From Fagopyrum homotropicum (lineage: Eukaryota > Streptophyta > Magnoliopsida > Caryophyllales > Polygonaceae), in NCBI GenBank assembly GCA_033239125.1, contig BSWB01000001.1, positions 137,064,981 to 137,128,980 of the forward strand: a stretch of DNA of 64,000 nucleotides, written 5' to 3'. The notes under the pieces are model-generated. The model was not told where the DNA came from and made no database searches. It saw only the letters and a list, made by a program, of their open reading frames with translations. The translations under genes and the position numbers were made by a program. Of this stretch, positions 56,869 to 64,000 are shown piece after piece; the first letter of the stretch is position 1, and each line of letters begins with the position of its first letter.

Positions 56869-59800
56869 ATGGGAAGGGGAAAGTTCAAGGCTAAGCCCAC
56901 TGGTCGCCGCCAGTTCTCTACTCCTGAAGAGATCTGTAAGCTTCTATTTTCGATTTACGATTTCAAAGCCTTGTTTTTCTTTAGGTTGTAGGTTTTTGTT
57001 TGATCTGTAACCTGAATTGGAAGCCGCCGGGTCCTCATCTGCGTTCTACGACTTTCTGGCTCTATTTTATCGATGTTTTGCTACTATAGTGTTGGTGTAT
57101 TCCGAGCATATTAATTCTCGATTATTATTATATGGTTTATTGCTTGTGCGGGTAATCGGTGAGAAGTTTAGGCTACTTTCGTTTAGGTTGAATGGTACTG
57201 TGATATCGATTGATCTACCGGATTTTGCGATAATCGCAACTGGTATTTTTGACTTACAAATCTTTTCTCTATCGCAACAATTACTTGTAGTGTATTTTTG
57301 TAACTTTGCATTTTTACTATTAAAGTCCGACACAGCTGACTGTAAAGAGGGCTCGTGTGCATACATGCGTTAGCAGGCTAACTCGCAGTGGTGTTCCATC
57401 TTAAAACCAATAGGCTTTGCGGATGTAGGAACTTATTATCTCCCATACACCCCGCAAGCACAACTATGTACATACCTAGTTGACATGTCCATAAGATCGA
57501 CACCGATATGACACCGGTTAGAAGCTAACATACAGTATTAAAGTTCGACACAGACATACATGCGCATTAGACCCAAGTTAACACATAAGCCCGGTGGTTT
57601 TCCATCCTAAAACCGATCGGCAATAGGAACAGTAGCCCACCGACCTTATATAGGCTCGAAATGTCCTCATTTTTAGATGTAGTAAATTATTATCTCCAAA
57701 TAATTCCTTGAACCTTATTACTCAATTTACTTGTTCCTGGCTTAATGGTACATATACTATACACCTGCTATTCAGCTCATTGTATGAGCTACTTGTGGTA
57801 TCTTCAGTGTTGCAGTTTGATTCTTCTGTCTAAAACTGAATATTTTTTATTGAGTTTGAGTTAAAGTTTTTCCTATTCTGATATCCATCATCTGTAGTTA
57901 TTTCTTGTGGAACATTGACTTGATGGTTGTTTTTCTCTCATGAATGCAGCTGCTGGGACATCTACTCGTCCTCGCACTTTCAGAAAGGTGATTGCTAGAT
58001 GATTATTTACATTCTTTGATTGTCCATGCATCTTGTACTAAAACATTCTGTAGAAAAGTGTGGTTTAACGTGTCTGTATAATGTAAATAGTTAGAAGAAG
58101 AGGCAGAAGAGGAAGTGGAAAAGTCTGAGGAAGAAGACCAATCTGAAGATGATTCCGATAGCGAGTCTCAAGTAATTATCTAATCTTTAATCCCCTATAA
58201 CGTACTTTGATTTCCTTCCTATTGTTTTGGGCCTTTGGGAGGTTATAGGTGGTTACTGATTGCGAACTGATTTTCGATTGTCTTTCTCCTATTTCCAGCA
58301 ACGAGGAAAAGGAACTGAAGGTGTTATTGAGATTGAAAACCCGAACTTAGTGAAACCAAAGAATCTCAAAGCTAAAAATGTTGATGTAAGCTCTGGTGAT
58401 CTCATTTGATGGTTGTAGTAATGAAATAGAAATTATGCTGATGCACATTTTTCTAATATTGCCAGGTTGAGAAACCTACTGAACTTTCCAGACGTGAAAG
58501 GTTTTTCTCTTTTCATTTGTACTCCTACTTTTGTTGTCCACATGTGTGTTTTCCTGCTGCTTTTGTTATGGATTTTTAGCACATAAACCTGGGTTCTGGA
58601 GCTCAAGATTAGACCCTGTTGCTTCCAGGGTCTGAAGGGGCAGACTATTCTTTGCTAATCTGTTTAGTTAAATGACCTTTTTTTGCTGAATTGTTTTTAT
58701 GAAATAAATGGACGATTTGCATTTTATCTTGTTGCATTTTCCATCAACATTGAGTATTAGACTTGGATATTTCCGCAGGGCAAGGTGCTTACATACTAGA
58801 ATTGACTAATTGAGTGAGCTGCTTACTTAGTTACTTGTACTGTATTTAATACAAATCTGTTTTCTTGCTGCATAGACAAGCATATTTGAACATATTGTGC
58901 ATATTTTGGTATTTGAAATGAACTTAGTATTTAGAGGTAATAAGTAATAACAGTAAGTCTAAGAAAAGCGAACCCCTTTCACATTATCTCAATCTGATTA
59001 AGACTTCCCTCAGGCAATTTTGTGCAGTCCATATGATATTTTAAAATTGATGATAAGTATGAAACATTTTCAGCTGGTTCTGGTGGAAGCCATTTTGCTT
59101 TATTTTTCACCAATATTCAGTAATGGAATACCCAGAGAAGTAGGACTATGCCATGTACTTGGTTGTGTGGAAGTATCTGGTGAAATTGTAGGTCAAGGAG
59201 TGATTTTTCTTAGGGGTGTTAATTCTATTATCATTTTTATTGAATATACCATGTACTTGGTTGTGTGGATCTGTCTGATTAAATAGTAGGTTAGTGATTT
59301 TCTTAGGGGTATTAAAATCTATTGTGATTATTGCGTGTCATACTAAATACATAATGATATCAGAAAATGTGCAGACTGCATTATGATGGTGTACATGCAG
59401 CTTGCATATCCTTCAAAGTCTTTATATGAATCTTAACAAGATTATAAGCTGTATGCTCACAGGGAGGAGCTGGAGAAGCAGAAGGCTCATGAAAGATACA
59501 TGAAACTGCAAGAGCAAGGGAAAACAGAGCAAGCGAAGAAGGATTTGGGTAAGTACCAAAAATGATGCCAGAAAGACTTTTTTGGTCATGGGTTAGGATA
59601 TTGCCACAAATCACCTCTAAAACTGCACATTATCGTTTGATTGACATTATGGTACTTGTTGATATTGGAATTTTCGTAATCTCATAAACAGAATGATACA
59701 TCTGTCTTCTTTCAGTTATTTATTCTTGGCAATAAAAGTAAGATGACAGAATAGCAGATTTAGATACCTGTTTTTGCTTACTTGCCTTGATGATCTGTTT

Positions 59801-60113
59801 ACTGTTGGACATTTCATTTCAAGTTTTCCTGCAAATTACTACTGTCATAGTGAAGTCTTAAATACAAACTTTATAAATTTGTCCATAATTCTGATCATTG
59901 GTGATTGAATATATGTTGGCAGAGAGGTTAAAACTCATCCGCCAGCAGAGGGAAGAGGCGGCTCGCAAACGAGAGGAAGAAAAAGCTGGTAAGTTGTGTT
60001 CTGATCATTAGGTCAAATATCATTTGCCTTATTATGTGATTCCTTTCTCCTTAACATTTTTTGGTTTGTTTATCTCAGCTAAAGATATGAAGAAGGTTGA
60101 AGCTCGCAAATAA
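56869..60113 (+). CDS. PDAP1/PP28-type phosphoprotein (28 kDa heat- and acid-stable), 8 exons
   Basis: Intact host gene for a small, highly charged protein of the PDAP1 family (casein kinase substrate PP28). Its exact role in plants is poorly known. Coding exons read from splice sites and phase: 56869-56935, 57950-57987, 58091-58171, 58299-58385, 58466-58500, 59463-59548, 59923-59988, 60079-60113. This gives 495 bases, 164 residues and TAA. All introns are GT-AG. The N-terminus MGRGKFKAKPTGRRQFS is the family signature. Residues 36-62 (exon 3) are an acidic Glu/Asp/Ser tract with casein-kinase-II-like sites. Residues about 105-135 hold the conserved LEKQKAHERYMKLQEQGKTE helix, and the end is a basic coiled coil. 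It is the only multi-exon gene here with no defects. Confidence 0.93.
57390..57680 (+). repeat. Dispersed repeat in PDAP1 intron 1
   Basis: TTCCATCTTAAAACCAATAG and, about 200 bases later, TTCCATCCTAAAACCGATCG with GCAATAGGAACAGTAGCCCA. A third related copy lies at 63335-63400. This phrase is widespread in plant repeats, but the element class is not clear from here. Confidence 0.6.
59151..59335 (+). repeat. Tandem duplication (98-bp period) in PDAP1 intron 5
   Basis: CCATGTACTTGGTTGTGTGG begins at 59151 and again at 59249. Both copies continue with GTAGGT and GATTTTCTTAGGGGT-like sequence. Confidence 0.85.
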
Positions 60114-60479
60114 TTTCCCTATGGGATGGAAGTCTACAGAAAAGTTGTCATGTTCCATCTTTATTTATATCCATTCTCGAAAGAACATCATTTCGCTTTA
60201 ATATTGTCGTGGCTGTAGATGTCCATTACTCCAGTATTATAAGTTGGCTCTTTGGCATAGCTACTAAGCTGTATTTGAATATCTTTGGCTTTTGGTACTT
60301 TTGGACGCGTAGTATACAAGACGGTGGGTATAATTAGTTTTCAGCAAGCATAGTTTTACTTTGTAAATACTCTACTGGTTTCTTATGCTCTCCATTTTGC
60401 CATGGTGGATTTAAACACTTGCGAAATAGTCGTGTGCAATTGGATCGTCACTGTGCGATGATACAAAAGAGTCATCCCT

Positions 60480-61045
60480 AGAGGTGTCCAAACGGTCTGG
60501 ACCGGACCGGACCGGAAACTCACGGACCGGCAGTTTCACTACTTGTGTGAAACGGTTTGTGGACCTGGACCGAACCATTTTAATTTGTTTTGTTAAAAAA
60601 TATATTTTTTGTATGGATTAAATCTAGTCCGGGTTTGGACCGGATTGGATGCTCTTCCTGTTCAAAAATATATAAGTGTAAATTAAAGGTCCGGACTGGA
60701 CCAAACCAAAACATTACGGTCTAGGACTGGACCGGATCGTAATATTATGAACCGGACTGGACCGGATCGTAATATTATGAACCGGACTGGATCGAATTTT
60801 TACTATTATAGAACTATGCTTGCTGAAAAAATTGACAAAAGAAGTGGTTAGTGAAATTCGATTCGGACCGGATCGAATTTTTCATTTAATCACCTACTAT
60901 AGATAATGTGTTATTCTATAATAGTAAAAATTCGATCCGGTCCGGTTCATAATATTACGATCCGGTCCCGTCCTAGACCGTAATGAACACATTATCTATA
61001 GTAGGTGATTAAATGAAAAAGGAAGTGGTTAGTGAAATCTTTGGA
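60480..61045. repeat. GGACCGGACC-rich foldback region
   Basis: Begins AGGTGTCCAAACGGTCTGGA and continues with GGACCGGACCGGAC tandem words. A long imperfect inverted repeat pairs 60711-60806 with 60929-60998 (a direct duplication in the left arm loops out). A second pairs 60878-60911 with 60988-61020. AAGTGGTTAGTGAAAT occurs directly at 60842 and 61023. It lies between the two host genes, in both 3' flanks. It is probably a foldback or MITE-type element altered by local duplication. Confidence 0.8.
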
Positions 61046-61319
61046 GGTATAAAGAGTGTTTAAAACAAATTAAGCAATAGGGTTTAAACAATATAATAAA
61101 ATTGACAAAAGAAGAATCTAAAAAATGATCACAGCAATAGGATTGGTATAAATTACAAATAGAAATGAATGGAGGAGTGATTAATGAGAATGATGAGCAG
61201 GAAAACTGCCTATCTTGTATGTACTTACACCCTTCAACTATGTATAAAGCTTCTTTGTATGCTTCTCTTATGAATAGCCTAGCCAAAATGAAACTATTAT
61301 GAACAGGTAAAGCAAAACC

Positions 61320-62312
61320 CTAACTGGAACAACACCCTCCTTTCTTCACAGCAGAAACATCATCCATATTATTAATGTTGATGGTCTGTCCCTTAGGCAA
61401 AGCTGCAGGATCGTCGCCTATGTCGAGCGCCTTCCTACTCACCACATGGTAGATCTGAGATAGAACTTCCGTGAACGCACTCTCGACGTTCAGAGACTCG
61501 AGAGCCGAAGTCTCCATGAAGAAGGTCGTCTCCCTCTCCGAAAAGCCCTTGGCATCTTCCGTCGACACGGCCCTCAAGTGTCGTAAATCCGCCTTGTTTC
61601 CTACGAGCATTATTACAATGTTGGTGTCTGTGTGGTCTCGGAGCTCCTTCAGCCATCTCTCCACGTTCTCGAACGTCACGTGCCGGGTCACATCGTAGAC
61701 CACTAGTGCACCTACCGCTCCTCGGTAGTATGCACTCGTGATGGCTCGATATCTTCATTGACAACGAGCAAAGTAGACGTGAAAACGGTATTATAAAATC
61801 AGAATATAGATTATTTTCAAAAGCGGAAAACCTTTCTTTAGGGGTGTTATACGAGTCGTACGAGCCGAGTCTTGGCATGTTCAAACTCGGCTCGTTTTTT
61901 GACGAGCCGAGCCCGAACCCAAACCGAGTAACTCGTCTAAAATAATGCACATATAGTGTTATTTTAGCCGAACGAGTCGAGCTTTTTCCGAACGAGTCGA
62001 GCCTTGACATGCTCAAACTCGACTCGTTTATAAACGAGCCGAGCTTTTGACGAGTAGAACCCGAGTAACTTGTCTCATGTATCAACCCTACCTTTCTTGG
62101 CCAGCAGTGTCCCAAATTTGAGCCTTGATGATCTTATCATCGACACGAATGCTTCGAGTGGCGAACTCGACGCCGATGGTGGATTTGGACTCGAGGCTGA
62201 ACTCGTTTCGGGTGAATCGAGAGAGAAGATTGGATTTTCCGACACCGGAATCTCCAATCAGAACCACCTTGAACAAGTAATCGTAATCATCGTCGGCTCT
62301 GAATGCGCCCAT
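61320..62312 (-). CDS. Rab GTPase, RABA1 (Rab11) class, 2 exons
   Basis: Intact small GTPase controlling vesicle traffic at the trans-Golgi/recycling endosome. Exon 1 is 62312-62092, exon 2 is 61752-61320, with a GT-AG intron of 339 bases. The total of 654 bases gives 217 residues, typical of the class. Nucleotide-binding boxes: GDSGVGKS (20-27), switch I with T45 (STIGVEF), WDTAGQE (67-73), NKAD (126-129) and ETSAL (154-158). The C-terminal GCCSS carries the two cysteines for geranylgeranylation. The effector and switch sequences and the VSAVKK tail closely resemble Arabidopsis RABA1f-type proteins from memory. The intron after codon 73/74 is the position I would expect in this family. It is convergent with the PDAP1 gene, stop to stop about 1.2 kb apart. 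Confidence 0.95.
61840..62075. repeat. Iterated GAGCCGAG repeat inside the Rab intron
   Basis: TAGGGGTGTTATACGAGTCG followed by recurring CTCGGCTCG, GACGAGCCGAGC and AACGAGTCGAGC in both orientations, with an AACTCGTCT/AACTTGTCT phrase. It fills most of the 339-base intron without touching the splice sites. Confidence 0.8.
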
Positions 62313-63002
62313 CTATCGTATCGATCTCCCTATTTATCTTCTTCTTCTTCTCAGGATGTAATTCTCTCTGTGAATTTTCAAGGAATTCCAAAATGCAAGG
62401 CTAATGCCATTGTTTGCTTGCAATAGGTGGTTGTTTCCGTTGAGAGGGAGGCTGGGAGAGAAGAAAGAAGAAAGTGGAGGATTGGCGTAAAATGCGTCCG
62501 TACGTCAACACATTTACCTTCTAAGTTCTAACTAATTTCTATGTCAATTTGTATTTTTAAAGAAAATAATAGTGATATTTATATAATTTCGATACATTCT
62601 CTTGCTTCAGAGGTTTTTTTTTAAATTTTGTTAAATGTTAAATAGTCAACTAGTCATGCGATAATCCAACCCTAACATCGTTATACAAAAACTAAAAAAT
62701 AATAATGCGGGTATGAATATAGGAGGAAGTACGATCGGACCAAAAGCCTGATTCGTCAGACCGGATCCGAACACCACTATATGCCCATCATTATGATTAT
62801 TATTATTATTTATTTTTAGATAACGCTTGCTATTCTGCGCTAACGAGTTCATACAATGTAAAAAAAACAAATGTAACGATCGTTACAATTATTTTTGCAC
62901 ATAGGCTAATAATTGTAATGATCAATAAACAAACAAACTTAACGTTAAGAGAGAAAATGGAAAAAGAAATAATCCTTAATGATCGTTATATTAAGCTTGT
63001 TT
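62313..63002. other. Promoter and 5' flank of the Rab gene
   Basis: The stretch upstream of the Rab ATG is rich in CT/GA runs near 62320-62480 (5' UTR-like on the minus strand), then AT-rich with no gene. I do not identify a specific regulatory site. Confidence 0.5.
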
Positions 63003-64000
63003 TGTAATATCCGGGAAATTTTATTTTCGAGAGGTTTCGAGTCAAACCAAACTTAGACCGGGTTTCACATTATTCGAACCCATGAGGTGTGTTCTTATGA
63101 ATAAACCTCTCCACGCTTGACCTTACTTATCATTTTAAGTGGTACTTAACCTTATAAGTCAAACATTACCTAACTTATATCTATCATTTTATGCTGATAT
63201 ATTGCCAATATTGGTGTGAGAATACTTACCCAGAATTACCAAACCTCTCTTACCTTCAATTATCATTTAATATCCGTTGGGTCTAATACGTGGAGGGTTT
63301 GCACGTAAAGGTGAACCTATAGACAAGCCTTTCGGGGTTCCATCCTAAAACCAATTGGCAATAGGAGGAGTTGCCCTCGGACTTATATGTTAGGTTCACA
63401 CGGTATCATATTGTCGATGTGGGACACATTTCCACACATTAGCATTCTCCCACGTAAGCAGCAACCACGTAACAACTTGCTCATTCCTCTCCCACGCCAA
63501 CATCAGCCACGTACGAACCGCAACAGCAACGACTCAACCTTGGTCAATAGGTAGGTGTCTCCTTCTTTTCTCTCGGATTGGAGTAGGGGTAATGGCTCAT
63601 ATATATCTTCAGTCGAACCCACAAGAGTAAGAAGAGCATAAAGAAGTAGATGTGCCAGACTGAACCAAGGAGAACCCCAAGACTTGAAATTTGATCTACC
63701 TTCTTTCTTGCCCAGTTTTTTTTGAGAGTCCAATCATCGAACAACCAACTTTGGAACCAGATTTAGGTATGATCGACTCATCTTTTACGGCTGAAATTTT
63801 GATATGTTATAGCAAGATTTTATAGTTTAGGATGTATGAATTTGCAGAAGATTCAACGGTTGGATTAGAAGGTATGATCTTGTGAAGTTAGGTCAAAATT
63901 TTATTTTTAAGAAAAACCAAAAAATTTGGTATGTCCCTTGTGGTTTCTTCTTAAGTATATCTAGAAATTTTCCTTCAATTTTAGGAGTTATATAAGATTA
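63003..64000 (+). repeat. Gypsy-family LTR D, left part (runs off window)
   Basis: Starts TGTAATATCCGGGAAATTTT, the same kind of start as 16382. TATCATTTTA words follow near 63127 and 63182 as in the U3 of the other copies. After 63740 it matches the paragraph AACTTTGGAACCAGATTTAG...CAACGGTTGGATTAGAAGGT of the other LTRs. The stretch 63330-63400 is a copy of the TTCCATCCTAAAACCAATTG repeat. It may be a solo LTR or the start of a full element. Confidence 0.8.

Noticed and set aside
57067..57366. Frames in both strands of PDAP1 intron 1
   Set aside because: They fall within a well-supported intron and have no homology that I can recognise.
61435..62115. 226-codon minus-strand frame spanning the Rab intron
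   Set aside because: It reads the intron repeat and Rab exon 2 in the wrong frame; the spliced Rab protein explains the region.

Overview
The window is nuclear DNA from a flowering plant, most likely a eudicot. The evidence is spliceosomal introns, plant-type LTR retrotransposons primed by initiator-Met or Asp tRNA, a plant-style Helitron, L1-type LINEs that carry an RNase H domain, a RABA1-type Rab GTPase and a SIP-type aquaporin fragment. I cannot name the species. I recognise only two host genes that look intact, both near the right end: a PDAP1/PP28-type phosphoprotein gene with 8 coding exons (56869-60113, +) and a RABA1/Rab11-class small GTPase with two exons (61320-62312, -). Two broken host-like genes are also present: an aquaporin SIP1 fragment (26572-27130, +) and a plant-mobile-domain gene (about 31950-34280, -). 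Almost everything else is transposable elements, many nested inside one another.

Layout from left to right. 1-6430: 5' part of a minus-strand Ty3/gypsy element (A). It was inserted into the gag frame of a Ty1/copia element that continues from 6431 to about 11420. 11421-12980: degenerate repeat-rich DNA and a long perfect inverted repeat. 12890-13499 and 23467-23787: two halves of a LINE ORF1 (-), split by a large non-autonomous Athila/Tat-like LTR element (13505-23461, TSD CTCTT). That element is itself split inside its own ORF by a solo gypsy LTR (16382-19632, TSD GTGAC). 23870-28806: AT-rich DNA, the SIP1 pseudogene and a 33/66-bp minisatellite. 28807-31879: a solo Athila/Tat-like LTR (TSD CAAAT) carrying a 1.4-kb insertion. 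31950-34280: the plant-mobile-domain pseudogene, invaded by a Tourist-like MITE. 35495-45507: a complete but coding-dead gypsy element (B) with a PBS and TSD GATGT. About 46680-56531: another gypsy LTR split by a 7.5-kb Helitron (48854-56352, -), which in turn carries a nearly full-length LINE (-). 56869-62312: the two host genes. 63003-end: start of another LTR of the gypsy family.

The order of insertion can be read from target-site duplications and interrupted frames: LINE, then LARD-like element, then solo LTR; copia, then gypsy A; gypsy LTR, then Helitron, probably with its LINE. The most interesting unexplained signals lie in the gypsy LTR family, which occurs at five loci in 64 kb. They are a 10-bp stem-loop with a compensatory base-pair swap between copies, an intron-like set of splice signals, and a palindrome near the LTR start. 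The LARD-like element also stands out. It has an ORF of unknown function, four copies per LTR of a 16-base word, and a near-palindromic CTCGACCGAGGT word scattered through LTR, untranslated and (as a related form) coding DNA. All of this comes from reading the sequence by eye; no database search or alignment was run.
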